A DNA stretch of 64,000 nt from NCBI GenBank assembly GCA_947499145.1, contig CANMNB010000012.1:124001-188000 (forward strand), read 5' to 3'. The translations under genes and the position numbers were made by a program. The stretch is from an uncultured Arachnia sp. (lineage in GTDB: Bacteria > Actinomycetota > Actinomycetes > Propionibacteriales > Propionibacteriaceae). Below, in pieces: positions 16,129-23,864 of the stretch (within the stretch, counting starts at the first letter, position 1; every line of letters starts with the position of its first letter). The notes below the pieces were generated by a model. It ran no database searches, was not told where the DNA came from, and was given only the letters and a program-made list of their open reading frames with translations.

Positions 16129-16596
16129 TCACGGTCGGGTCCAGTCCCCCGACCGGCCGCCGGACTTGCCCGTCACCCGCGCGTGCACGATCTCGGCGCT
16201 GCGGTCGACCCCCTTGACCATGTCGACGACCGCCAGCGCGGCCACCGTCGCTGCGGTAAGCGCCTCCATCTCGACGCCGGTCCGGTCGGCCGTGCGCACC
16301 TCGACGGCGATCTCCACCCCGTCGTCGACGATCTCGAGGTCCACCCGGGCGCCGTGGACGCCGATGACGTGGGCCAGCGGCAGCAGGTCGGGAACCCGCT
16401 TCGTGGCCGCAATCCCCGCCACGCGCGCGACCGCGAGCACGTCGCCCTTGGGCACCGTGCCGGAGCGCAGAGCGTGGATCACTTCGGCGGAGCAGGTGAC
16501 CTTGGCCTCGGCCGTCGCGGTGCGGACCGTCGGCTGCTTTCCGGTGACGTCGACCATGCGCGCCTGGCCGGCCGCGTCGAGATGGGTGAATTCCAT
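16129..16596 (-). CDS. moaC: Cyclic pyranopterin monophosphate synthase MoaC
   Basis: At 155 residues it matches MoaC. FTHLDAAGQARMVDVTGKQPTVRTA is the family start; KGDVLAVARVAGIAATKRVPDLLPLAHVIGV includes the conserved His but reads LAH where LCH is usual; GVEMEALTAATVAALAVVDMVKGVD includes the catalytic Asp/Lys region. It completes the first pterin step with MoaA, encoded 24 kb away. The ATG before EFTHLD is chosen by family alignment. It transcribes toward mogA and is divergent from arsR. Confidence 0.92.
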   Translation of the reverse strand: MEFTHLDAAGQARMVDVTGKQPTVRTATAEAKVTCSAEVIHALRSGTVPKGDVLAVARVAGIAATKRVPDLLPLAHVIGVHGARVDLEIVDDGVEIAVEVRTADRTGVEMEALTAATVAALAVVDMVKGVDRSAEIVHARVTGKSGGRSGDWTRP

Positions 16597-16634
16597 GGGC
16601 CCAGCGTGGCAGGACAGAGCCTCACCCGCCACCC

Positions 16635-16664
16635 TTGACAGGTGACTTATTGGTCACCTAACGT
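16635..16664 (+). promoter_or_regulatory. arsR promoter with embedded ArsR operator
   Basis: A canonical -35 TTGACA and -10 TAACGT are separated by 18 bp. The spacer holds AGGTGACTTATTGGTCACCT (16640-16659), a perfect inverted repeat with seven-base arms. This is the layout expected for ArsR autorepression. The -10 ends six bases before the ATG, so the transcript is probably leaderless. Confidence 0.8.
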
Positions 16665-16670
16665 GGAGCC

Positions 16671-17015
16671 ATGGACGAGGACCTCGTGTTCAAGGCGTTG
16701 GCGGACCCGATCCGCCGGCTCCTCATGGACGCGCTCTTCGAGCGGGACGGCCGCTCGCTCGCGGAGCTCACGGAGCTCGTCCAGGACCATGCGGAGATGA
16801 CCCGGTTCGGGGTTGCCAAGCACCTCGGCGTCCTCGAGGAGGCCGGCATCATCACGACCCGCAAGCAAGGCCGGGCGAAGCTCCACCATCTCAACCCGGT
16901 CCCCATCCAGCAGATCCACGAGCGCTGGATCGGCAAGTACACCGAACGCGCAGGCATCGCATCCGTGTTGCTGCAGCTCAAGCACGTCGTCGAGGATGAC
17001 CCCCCGAAAGGCTGA
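16671..17015 (+). CDS. ArsR-family transcriptional regulator
   Basis: A 114-residue winged-helix protein: VFKALADPIRRLLMDALFERDGRSLAEL, recognition helix region TRFGVAKHLGVLEEAGIITTRKQGRAKLHHLNPVPIQQIHERWIGKY. No metal-binding cysteine motif is seen, so it belongs to the metal-independent ArsR group commonly paired with SRPBCC proteins. The SRPBCC gene follows after three bases. The palindrome in its promoter spacer indicates autorepression; the ligand is unknown. Confidence 0.9.
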   Translation: MDEDLVFKALADPIRRLLMDALFERDGRSLAELTELVQDHAEMTRFGVAKHLGVLEEAGIITTRKQGRAKLHHLNPVPIQQIHERWIGKYTERAGIASVLLQLKHVVEDDPPKG

Positions 17016-17018
17016 ACC

Positions 17019-17501
17019 ATGGAGAACACCGTCATCTACAGCATCTACATCAACGCCCCCGCCCAGACGGTGTGGGACGCGATCACCACCTCGGAGTACA
17101 CCTCCCGGTGGGGCTACGGCGGAGACGTCGAGATCGACCCACGTCCCGGCGGCGTCTATCGGAACCTCTCCACCCCGGAGATGAGGCACATGGGTCTGGG
17201 CGACGTCGCCGTCAGCGGCACCGTCGTCGAGATCGACGAGCCGCGCCGTCTGGTCCTGGACTGGGAACCCGCCTGGTACCCCGACGCCGCCGCCACGCGC
17301 GTGACCTGGGAGCTCACGGAGTATCCCGGAGGACTGACGAAGCTCGTGCTGACCCACGACATCACGAACAACCCGCAGCTCTTGGCCGAGGTCACCGGCG
17401 GAGCCGACCCGGGCTCGGGCGGCGGCGGCTGGCCCTGGTCCCTGTCCGGACTCAAGACACTCCTGGAGACCGGCCGCTCCATGGACGAGCCGGCGGCCTG
17501 A
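17019..17501 (+). CDS. SRPBCC/AHSA1-type ligand-binding protein
   Basis: The 160-residue START-like protein begins MENTVIYSIYINAPAQTVWDAIT and contains SRWGYGGDVEIDPRPGGVYR and RLVLDWEP...VTWELTEYPGGLTKLVLTH, the Aha1-C-terminal-like fold. Such partners of ArsR regulators bind hydrophobic small molecules or act on toxic compounds. It is cotranscribed with arsR. Its specific function is unknown. Confidence 0.85.
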   Translation: MENTVIYSIYINAPAQTVWDAITTSEYTSRWGYGGDVEIDPRPGGVYRNLSTPEMRHMGLGDVAVSGTVVEIDEPRRLVLDWEPAWYPDAAATRVTWELTEYPGGLTKLVLTHDITNNPQLLAEVTGGADPGSGGGGWPWSLSGLKTLLETGRSMDEPAA

Positions 17502-17507
17502 CCCAGC

Positions 17508-17543
17508 GGAGGGGCGTCGGGTTCACGTACCCGGCGTCCCTCC
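17508..17543. terminator. Bidirectional hairpin between convergent SRPBCC and moeA genes
   Basis: GGAGGGGCGTCGGG pairs with CCCGGCGTCCCTCC over 14 bp including two G-U wobbles, with an eight-base loop. It lies just after the SRPBCC stop and overlaps the last codons of moeA. Confidence 0.6.
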
Positions 17544-18752
17544 CCACGCACCATCGGTCCGGTGCACCCTGACAACGTCGCCGGGTTCCACCCGCTCCAC
17601 CTCCTGCGGCACGACGGCCAGTCCGTCCGCCAGGTGCAGCGACGCCACCAGGTGGGAGCCCGACCCGAGCCTGTGCGCCGGCAGGACGGCGCCGTCGACG
17701 ATCCGGACGGGCGCGTACTGTCGCCGCCCGACCGGGCTCCGCCAGCCCTCCGCTGCGGGCAGCTCCAACGAGGGCCACTGCGCTGGCAGGCCCTGCATCG
17801 CTGCGATGAGCGGCTGCAGGAACAGCCACGACGAGACGAACACGCTGACCGGGTTGCCGGGAAACGCCAGGAGCGGTACCTGCCGGTCCCCGACCGACCA
17901 CCTGCCGATCCCCTGGGGTTTGCCGGGCTGCATTGCCACCGTGACGAAGTCGACGTGCTCGCCGGTTGCCTGGCGGACCACCTCGAACGCGCCCGCCGAG
18001 ACTCCGCCGGTGGTCACGACGACGTCGACGTCCCCCAGTTGGTCCATTGCGGCGCGCATCCCGGCCGGGTCGTCGTCGACGCGCAGCATTGCGGTGACGA
18101 CCCCACCGAACTGCTCGACCAATCCGGCCAGCATCGGCCCATTGGAGTCCGGGATCTGGCCCGGCCCCGGACGCACCCCGGCGGCGACGAGCTCCGAACC
18201 CGTCGACAGCACCGCCACGCGCGGGCGCGGGATGACGCTCCACTCCCCCACTCCAACCGAGATGGCGGCGGCGACGACGGCCGGGGACACACGGGTTCCC
18301 GCCCGCAGCACGACGTCCCCGACTCCGACATCCTCGGCCATGCGCCGAACGTGGCGCCCGGGTTGCACGGAAGCTCGCACCTCGACGTGGGCGGGGACGG
18401 GCACGTCACCGACCGGCTGGTCGGTGTCCTCCACCGGGACGACGGCGTCGGCGCCCTTGGGCATCGGGGCACCGGTCATGATGCGCAAGGCCTCGCCAGG
18501 GTGGACGGTCCTCGTCGGCGCCGTCCCCGCCGGGATGTCCCCCACCACGCGAAGCCGGGTGGGGACGTCAGCGACGTCGGCGGCGCGGACGGCGAACCCA
18601 TCCATCGCGGAGTTGTCGAACGGCGGGACCGGCAGCGTGGCCGCGAGGTCGTCGGCGAGGACGACGGGCTCGGTGCTGACCGGCTGCCGCACCGGCGCCG
18701 CACGTTCCGCCATCGCGAGCACGGTCGCTAGGTGCTCCTCGACCGTTCGCAT
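17523..18752 (-). CDS. moeA: Molybdopterin molybdenumtransferase MoeA
   Basis: The 409-residue protein carries the MoeA domains in order: N-terminal VPPFDNSAMDGFAVRA, IMTGAPMPKGADAVVPVEDT, the MoCF-binding core RVAVLSTGSEL...VVVTTGGVSAGAFEVV, and AFPGNPVSVFVSSWLF before the C-terminal beta-barrel (QYAPVRIVDGAVLPAHRLGSGSHLVASL). It inserts molybdate into adenylylated molybdopterin. The ATG follows GAAGGGG. It is convergent with the ArsR/SRPBCC operon and followed upstream by a 38-bp repeat. Confidence 0.94.
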   Translation of the reverse strand: MRTVEEHLATVLAMAERAAPVRQPVSTEPVVLADDLAATLPVPPFDNSAMDGFAVRAADVADVPTRLRVVGDIPAGTAPTRTVHPGEALRIMTGAPMPKGADAVVPVEDTDQPVGDVPVPAHVEVRASVQPGRHVRRMAEDVGVGDVVLRAGTRVSPAVVAAAISVGVGEWSVIPRPRVAVLSTGSELVAAGVRPGPGQIPDSNGPMLAGLVEQFGGVVTAMLRVDDDPAGMRAAMDQLGDVDVVVTTGGVSAGAFEVVRQATGEHVDFVTVAMQPGKPQGIGRWSVGDRQVPLLAFPGNPVSVFVSSWLFLQPLIAAMQGLPAQWPSLELPAAEGWRSPVGRRQYAPVRIVDGAVLPAHRLGSGSHLVASLHLADGLAVVPQEVERVEPGDVVRVHRTDGAWGGTPGT

Positions 18753-18770
18753 CCGAGCCCCTTCGTTCAG

Positions 18771-18808
18771 TGTCACTTCCGTGACGATAGACCAGCACAC
18801 ATGTGCCA
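18771..18808 (+). repeat. 38-bp dispersed hairpin repeat, copy A
   Basis: TGTCACTTCCGTGACG, then ATAGACCAGCA, then CACATGTGCCA. The first block contains the palindrome GTCAC-TTCC-GTGAC. It ends three bases from the stop of the AbiEi-like gene and repeats in the same orientation beyond that gene's start. Confidence 0.75.
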
Positions 18809-18811
18809 TTG

Positions 18812-19741
18812 TCATGACAGCCCGACGCGACGACACCGACGGCAGCGCTTCCTTGTCCCCGCCCATCCCCTCATCGACAGCACCTCGTGCAGCTGCCACG
18901 CGACCTCGCACGGACGGTGGATGACGTCGTGCCAGCCGTAACGCAGCGTCTGGAGGCCACGCATCACGAGGCGGTTGTCCCGGGCCATGTCGCGGAACGC
19001 CTCCTGGTGCCCCAGGCGACCGTCCAACTCCGCCACCAAGCCGTAGTCGCGCCATAGCGCATCCGTCCGACTACCCCGGACGACTTCTGCTTGACGCTCG
19101 GGGGAGGGCAGCCCGTGCGGACGCAGGACCACAGTGTGGAAGCGCCACTCCAAGAGGGACTCCACGCCGTCGCTCGCCTCCTGGCACAGGTCAAAAAGGA
19201 CCCGACGATGTGACACCCGCGTCGTCGTCGACACGGCCTCGAGGACGCGCGTTGGAGTGGTCAACCTCTGCTGGAAGGCGCGAGTCACGGCTGCCACCGT
19301 CACGTCCTCGCTGGACTCCCGTGCGACGTCCAGCAACGCGACTTCCACCGACGCACGTGTGGGATCGCCCCGCCCCACTCGCTGACCCCGCTTCAGGACC
19401 ACCGCCACGTCGGAGTCGCCGAGGGGACGAAGCCGCGGCCCCCTGTGGAAAATGGTGATCTGCTGAGGCGCCTCCGCGACGAAGCCATGCAGGTATCCAG
19501 CCGCAGCACCTGACACCACGCCCGACGGACCTGCGCGCAGCAGACCGGCCCAGCACCAGCTGGCCCACGTCGGCGTCTGCAGGCAGTAGAGGCCGGCTGC
19601 CATGGTTGTCCACTCTGTCCTCCAGCGCCTCGACGCAGCACGGGGCGCTGCGAGTCCGAGGAGCTGCGCGCGTGAGATCACGCCAGCCTGGGCCTCGGCC
19701 AAGCGCAGCATTGCCGCATCGGGAGATTTCTTCGGGTGCAT
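18812..19741 (-). CDS. AbiEi-like N-terminal / DUF559 (Vsr-like) protein
   Basis: The 309-residue protein combines an N-terminal winged-helix AbiEi-type region (LAEAQAGVISRAQLLGL...RRWRTEWTTMAAGLYCL) with a C-terminal restriction-endonuclease-like DUF559/Vsr segment (YGLVAELDGRLGH...FRDMARDNRLVMRGLQTLRYGWHDV, with the E-x-D acidic pair). Such genes are frequent in actinobacteria and are often called type IV antitoxin-like, but no AbiEii toxin lies beside it, so a toxin-antitoxin role is not supported. It is flanked by direct copies of the 38-bp repeat. Confidence 0.7.
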   Translation of the reverse strand: MHPKKSPDAAMLRLAEAQAGVISRAQLLGLAAPRAASRRWRTEWTTMAAGLYCLQTPTWASWCWAGLLRAGPSGVVSGAAAGYLHGFVAEAPQQITIFHRGPRLRPLGDSDVAVVLKRGQRVGRGDPTRASVEVALLDVARESSEDVTVAAVTRAFQQRLTTPTRVLEAVSTTTRVSHRRVLFDLCQEASDGVESLLEWRFHTVVLRPHGLPSPERQAEVVRGSRTDALWRDYGLVAELDGRLGHQEAFRDMARDNRLVMRGLQTLRYGWHDVIHRPCEVAWQLHEVLSMRGWAGTRKRCRRCRRVGLS

Positions 19742-19816
19742 GTTCCCACTGTGTGAACCGGCAACGCCTGGTCACCGATCCGCTCCGCGGCTGTGGAAAG
19801 CTGACGGCGATCTGGC

Positions 19817-19854
19817 TGTCACTTCTGTGACGAAAGACCAGCATGAAAGTGACA
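19817..19854 (+). repeat. 38-bp dispersed hairpin repeat, copy B
   Basis: TGTCACTTCTGTGACG, AAAGACCAGCA, TGAAAGTGACA: same length, orientation and GACCAGCA core as copy A 1.05 kb away. It lies 75 bp upstream of the AbiEi-like start. A separate 8-bp hairpin (CGACTCTC/GAGAGTCG) follows at 19869-19890. Confidence 0.8.
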
Positions 19855-19899
19855 CTGATCGCCGCGCTCGACTCTCATCGAGGAGAGTCGGAGGCGACG

Positions 19900-19936
19900 C
19901 CTCGACACGGCCGCTGCGCGGCCTACTCGGCGAACG
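19900..19936. repeat. CCTCGACACG-hairpin module, copy 2
   Basis: CCTCGACACG, the self-complementary GGCCGCTGCGCGGCC, then TACTCGGCGAACGTT. A partial second right half (GGGCCCACTCGGCGAGCG) follows before the end of the MoeB-like gene. It sits where a terminator for the 10.6-kb nar operon would be expected. Confidence 0.7.
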
Positions 19937-19970
19937 TTCCCAGGCCGCTGCAGGGCCCACTCGGCGAGCG

Positions 19971-20708
19971 TCAGCGCGAGGGCGGGCGGATGTCCACGAC
20001 GTCCCAGCGCGCCCGGAGGGCGTCGAGGATCATCAACCGACCCACCAGCGGCTCGCCGATCCCCGTGATGAGCTTGATCGCCTCCGTTGCCTGCAGCGAA
20101 CCCATCTGGCCCACCATGGCCCCCAGCACCCCGATCTCGATCGCCCGCGGGTAGTCCGCTTGGTCCGGCTCGACGGGGAAGAGGTCGCGCAGCCACAGCT
20201 CCCGACCGTTCGAGGTGGGAACGCCGAAGACGGAGCACTGCCCCTGCATCCCCACGGCCGCTGCCCACACCAGACGCGCTCCGACCTGCTGCGCGGCGTC
20301 GCTCAGCATGAACTTCGCGCCGAAGGTGTCGCAGCAGTCGAGGACCAGGTCGTGGCCGGTCATCAGTTCCGCCGCCGACTCCCGGGTCAGCATCTCCGGA
20401 ACGACGTCGACCACCACGTCGCCGTTCAGGCGTCGCAGGCGATCTGCGGCGGAGACGGCCTTGTTCACGCCCAGGTCGACGTGGAGCACCTGGCGCTGGA
20501 GATTGATGAGCTCGACGTCATCACCGTCGGCGACCGTCAGGTGCCCGACGCCCGCTGCGGCCAGGTAGGGCAGCGCGGCGGAACCAAGGCCGCCCGCCCC
20601 CACGACGAGGACCCGCGCCTCGAGCAGCTTCTCCTGGCCGTCGACGCCCAGTCCAGGGACATCGATGTTGCGGCGATACCGCTCCAACTGCTTGGGGGTG
20701 AGTGTCAC
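19971..20708 (-). CDS. HesA/MoeB/ThiF-family adenylyltransferase lacking zinc cysteines
   Basis: The 245-residue enzyme has the E1-like core: LERYRRNIDVPGLGVDGQEKL, ARVLVVGAGGLGS (ATP), VADGDDVELINLQRQ and DCCDTFGAKFMLSDAA. It should adenylylate the MoaD C-terminal Gly-Gly. Unlike E. coli MoeB it shows no paired C-x2-C zinc motifs and no C-terminal rhodanese domain. The GTG start overlaps the moaE stop (GTGA), making it the last gene of narGHJI-narK-narK-moaE. A ThiF role in thiamine synthesis is possible, but the context favours molybdopterin synthase activation. Confidence 0.82.
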   Translation of the reverse strand: MTLTPKQLERYRRNIDVPGLGVDGQEKLLEARVLVVGAGGLGSAALPYLAAAGVGHLTVADGDDVELINLQRQVLHVDLGVNKAVSAADRLRRLNGDVVVDVVPEMLTRESAAELMTGHDLVLDCCDTFGAKFMLSDAAQQVGARLVWAAAVGMQGQCSVFGVPTSNGRELWLRDLFPVEPDQADYPRAIEIGVLGAMVGQMGSLQATEAIKLITGIGEPLVGRLMILDALRARWDVVDIRPPSR

Positions 20709-21136
20709 GGGCACCCCGACCAGTCGGCGGTGCCGTCGGTGTAGCGCTGGTGCTTCCAGATCGGGAGCAGCTCCTTGACGCGGTCGACGAGGTCGCTGGC
20801 ACACGAGAATGCCTGGCCCCGATGCGACGCGGCCACGACCGCGAACAGCGCGACGTCCCCGATCGCCAATTCCCCGACGCGGTGGACGACGGCCAGCGCG
20901 TGCACCCCCTCGCGGCCCGCGAACTCGTCGGCCACCTGCCGGATCACCTCCTCGGCGCTCGGGTGCCCCGAGTAGTCCAGCGACGCCACGTCCCGGCCCC
21001 CGTCGTGGTTGCGTACTGCGCCCACGAAGCTGACGACGGCGCCCGCACGGTCGTCGGCGACGAGCTCCGTCACCGACCCCGTGTCGATCGGCCGGTCGCT
21101 GATCACCGCGAGCCGCACCACCTCACTCATCGTCAT
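20705..21136 (-). CDS. moaE: Molybdopterin synthase catalytic subunit MoaE
   Basis: A 143-residue MoaE: LAVISDRPIDTGSVTELVADDRAGAVVSFVGAVRNHDGG, then VHRVGELAIGDVALFAVVAASHRGQAFSCASDLVDRVKELLPIWKHQRY containing the catalytic Lys in the IWK motif. It converts cyclic pyranopterin to molybdopterin with MoaD, encoded 19 kb away. Its ATG shares a base with the upstream narK stop (TGATG); an ATG two codons later is an equal alternative. It is cotranscribed with the nitrate reductase that consumes the cofactor. Confidence 0.92.
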   Translation of the reverse strand: MTMSEVVRLAVISDRPIDTGSVTELVADDRAGAVVSFVGAVRNHDGGRDVASLDYSGHPSAEEVIRQVADEFAGREGVHALAVVHRVGELAIGDVALFAVVAASHRGQAFSCASDLVDRVKELLPIWKHQRYTDGTADWSGCP

Positions 21137-22524
21137 CAGCTCGGCTTCGGGGCGCCCGGCCGGGCGTAGCGGAACCAGGTGATCGCGATGCAGCCGACCG
21201 CCCACACCGCGCCGATGATGTAGAACATCGTCGGGCTCATGATCGTGAGCCCCACACCGAACAGGAAGGGTCCGAAGGCCGCGATGGCCGCGGTCCAGCC
21301 GATGACGCCTCCCGCCTGGCGCTTCTCGAAGATCATCGGCATCTGCTTGAAGGTCGACGCGTTGCCGATGCCGGAGAACAGGAAGATCGCCAGCATTCCC
21401 CAGAGGAACTGGTTGAAGTCGCCCTTCAGCGCCTCCGCACTGGAGACGTCGGGGGTCAGTGCCGGGATGGTGAACAGGATCGATGCGAGCACGCCGATGC
21501 CGGAAATGAGGGTCCAGATCGCGCCACCCATGCGGTCGGTCAGCGGAGAGAACAGCACTCGCGCACCGGCGCCGATCAGCGGACCGAGGAAGACGTACTT
21601 GACCGGATCCGGCAGCGCATAGCCCTCGACGAGGATCGTGGCCGTCGACCCCACTCCCTCGACAACCGCCGCATTACCGGCGCTGTAGAGGTTCAGCATG
21701 AGCAGTCCGAACTGGGCCGCCAGCCCGGAGAACGTTCCAAACGTCATGATGTAGAGGATCGTCATCCACCAGGTGTCCTGGTTGGAGAAGATGTCGAACT
21801 GCTGCTTGATGTTGGCCTTGATGGGGACCGAGCGCAGCACGATGTAGGCCCAGATGGCTCCGGCGACGATGAACGGCAGGTACACCAGAGCCGAGTTCTG
21901 GTACCAGACCACAACGGGCTGCTGCCCCGCAAGCGTCATCTGCTGCGAGCCCAGGAACCCGAACATGCCGAAGCTGATCAGCCACGGCGTCATGAGCTGC
22001 ACGAGGGAGACGCCGAAGTTGCCGATTCCGGCCTGAAGTCCCAACGCGGTGCCCTGCATGCGCTTCGGGAAGAAATAGGACGTCGACGGCATGAAGCCGG
22101 AGAACGCGCCGCCGCCGATCCCCGACAGGATCGCCAGCCCCATGAGGCGCCAGTACGGCACGTCCGGATTCGTGACCTCGAAGCCCCATCCCAGGACGGG
22201 GAGAATCAGCAGCAGGGTGGTCAGGGTGACCATCTTGCGGGTCCCGATCTTCGGTGGCAGCACCATCCACACCAGACGTAGGAAGCCCGCTGACAGGCCC
22301 GGCATCGCGGCCATCCAGTAGAGCTGCGCCTGCGTGAACGTGAAGCCGAGTGCGGTCAGTTTGGGAACGATCGCGCTGGGGAGGAACCAGGCGACGAATG
22401 CGAGCGTCAGCGTGAACGTCGTGACCGTCAGCGTGTTCCAGGCGAGCTTCTTGTCCCACTTCTCCGGGTCCTCGGGGTCCCACGACTGCAGCCAGTCGCC
22501 CTTGGTCTCCAGCTTCGTGCTCAT
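21136..22524 (-). CDS. narK: NarK-type nitrate/nitrite transporter (second copy)
   Basis: A 462-residue MFS protein with 12 predicted helices. A charged cytoplasmic start (LQSWDPEDPEKWDKKLAWNTL) typical of NarK2-type carriers precedes helix 1. ILSGIGGGAFSGFMPSTSYFFPKRMQGTALGLQAGIGNFGVSLVQL is the nitrate signature region. It probably exchanges nitrate for nitrite across the membrane. Its ATG overlaps the stop of the upstream narK by four bases. Confidence 0.9.
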   Translation of the reverse strand: MSTKLETKGDWLQSWDPEDPEKWDKKLAWNTLTVTTFTLTLAFVAWFLPSAIVPKLTALGFTFTQAQLYWMAAMPGLSAGFLRLVWMVLPPKIGTRKMVTLTTLLLILPVLGWGFEVTNPDVPYWRLMGLAILSGIGGGAFSGFMPSTSYFFPKRMQGTALGLQAGIGNFGVSLVQLMTPWLISFGMFGFLGSQQMTLAGQQPVVVWYQNSALVYLPFIVAGAIWAYIVLRSVPIKANIKQQFDIFSNQDTWWMTILYIMTFGTFSGLAAQFGLLMLNLYSAGNAAVVEGVGSTATILVEGYALPDPVKYVFLGPLIGAGARVLFSPLTDRMGGAIWTLISGIGVLASILFTIPALTPDVSSAEALKGDFNQFLWGMLAIFLFSGIGNASTFKQMPMIFEKRQAGGVIGWTAAIAAFGPFLFGVGLTIMSPTMFYIIGAVWAVGCIAITWFRYARPGAPKPS

Positions 22525-23861
22525 GCGCGGGCCTCCTCGAGTGGCAGTTCGATGGTGCCGGCAAGCTCGGGCGAGTTGTCGTGCAACATCTTGACGATGG
22601 TGAGGTGCATCCACACCGCGCAGACCACGGTGAGGAGGAAGATGACGAAGAAGGTGGAGGTCGGGAACCCGGACCAGACCTTCGTGTAGGCGAACAGCGG
22701 CGGTAGGATGAAGCCGCCCAGCCCGCCGAGGGTGCCGACGAGGCCGCCGACCGAACCGACGTTGTCCGGGAAGTACTCCGGGATGTGCTTGAAAACGGCC
22801 GCCTTCCCGAGCCCCATGGCGCAGCCCAACAGGAACACCAGCAGGGCGAAGAACCACACGTTCAACTGGTAGGCCAGGTGCTGGGTCTCGGAGCCGTCGG
22901 CGTGCGTGATGACGATGTAGCCGTTGGGCATCATGAGGATGCCCGACGTCAGCAGCATCAGCCCGAACGTCCAGTACAGGACGCGGCGAGCGCCGTAGCG
23001 GTCCGCCATCCAGCCACCGACCGGCCGCAGGAGCGAGGCGGGGAAGATGAACGTCGCGGTCAGCAGTCCTGCGGTCCCGAGGGGGACGTCGAAGTTGTCG
23101 ACGTAGTACTTCGGCAGCCATGCGGACAGGGCGACGTAGGCCCCGAACACCGCCACGTAGTACAGGCTGAAGCGCCAGACACGCACGTGCTTCAGCGGGA
23201 CGAGCATCTCCCGGATGGGCTTGGAGCCGCCGGGGGCCCGATCCTGCCGAGGGACGATGAGCCACGTGGCGACGCCGATCACCAGCAGCAGGACGGCGTA
23301 GATGACCGGCACCAGCCGCCAGCCGCCCTCGATCCCGAAGGCGTAGGTGGCGCCGGCGGTGCCCGCGATGAGCGGCGGCCCGATGAACTTGGTCACTGAG
23401 GCCCCGACGTTGCCGGCCCCGAACACGCCGAGGGCCAGGCCCTGCCGCCGCCGGGAGAACCACGCGGCGTTCCAGGTGGTGCCGACCGAGAAGAGGTTGC
23501 CGGCGAAGCCGACGAGGAAGGCCAGCACGAGCAGGGTGGCGTAGCTGTCGGCCTTGGAGACGAAGAACGATGCGACGGCCGTGGAGAACACCAGGAACAG
23601 CGTGACGCGGCGGCCACCGAAGCGGTCGGCCAGGATGCCGGCCGGAAGCCGCCACATCGAACCGTTGAGCACCGCCAGGGCGGAGATCCACGACAGCTCG
23701 ACGTCACTCAGCCCCAGCTCCTGCTGGAGCGGGACGCCGAGGATGCCGAACATCAGCCATACCGCGAACATCATCGTGAATGCGATGGTCGACATGGTCG
23801 CGACGCGACCGGCCCCCTTCCCGGTGTCGTGGACGGGGGCCACTTCGATCAGCCTGGCCAT
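22521..23861 (-). CDS. narK: NarK-type nitrate/nitrite transporter (first copy)
   Basis: A 446-residue MFS protein. TIAFTMMFAVWLMFGILGVPLQQELGLSDVELSWISALAVLNGSMWRLPAGILADRFGGRRVTL is a textbook NarK start. The second nitrate signature is GNLFSVGTTWNAAWFSRRRQGLALGVFGAGNVGAS. NarK1-type proteins are usually proton symporters for nitrate, so this and the overlapping second copy may form a symporter-antiporter pair. It lies three bases after narI. Confidence 0.9.
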   Translation of the reverse strand: MARLIEVAPVHDTGKGAGRVATMSTIAFTMMFAVWLMFGILGVPLQQELGLSDVELSWISALAVLNGSMWRLPAGILADRFGGRRVTLFLVFSTAVASFFVSKADSYATLLVLAFLVGFAGNLFSVGTTWNAAWFSRRRQGLALGVFGAGNVGASVTKFIGPPLIAGTAGATYAFGIEGGWRLVPVIYAVLLLVIGVATWLIVPRQDRAPGGSKPIREMLVPLKHVRVWRFSLYYVAVFGAYVALSAWLPKYYVDNFDVPLGTAGLLTATFIFPASLLRPVGGWMADRYGARRVLYWTFGLMLLTSGILMMPNGYIVITHADGSETQHLAYQLNVWFFALLVFLLGCAMGLGKAAVFKHIPEYFPDNVGSVGGLVGTLGGLGGFILPPLFAYTKVWSGFPTSTFFVIFLLTVVCAVWMHLTIVKMLHDNSPELAGTIELPLEEARA

Positions 23862-23864
23862 GGG

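Noticed and set aside
18812..19741. Type IV toxin-antitoxin system
   Set aside because: The AbiEi-like N-terminus is present but no AbiEii nucleotidyltransferase toxin is encoded on either side; the neighbours are moeA and the MoeB-like gene.
21136..23691. Possible 851-residue double NarK fusion
   Set aside because: The first part of that frame is an out-of-frame shadow of the upstream narK. The two transporters are separate genes overlapping by four bases; the second starts at 22524.
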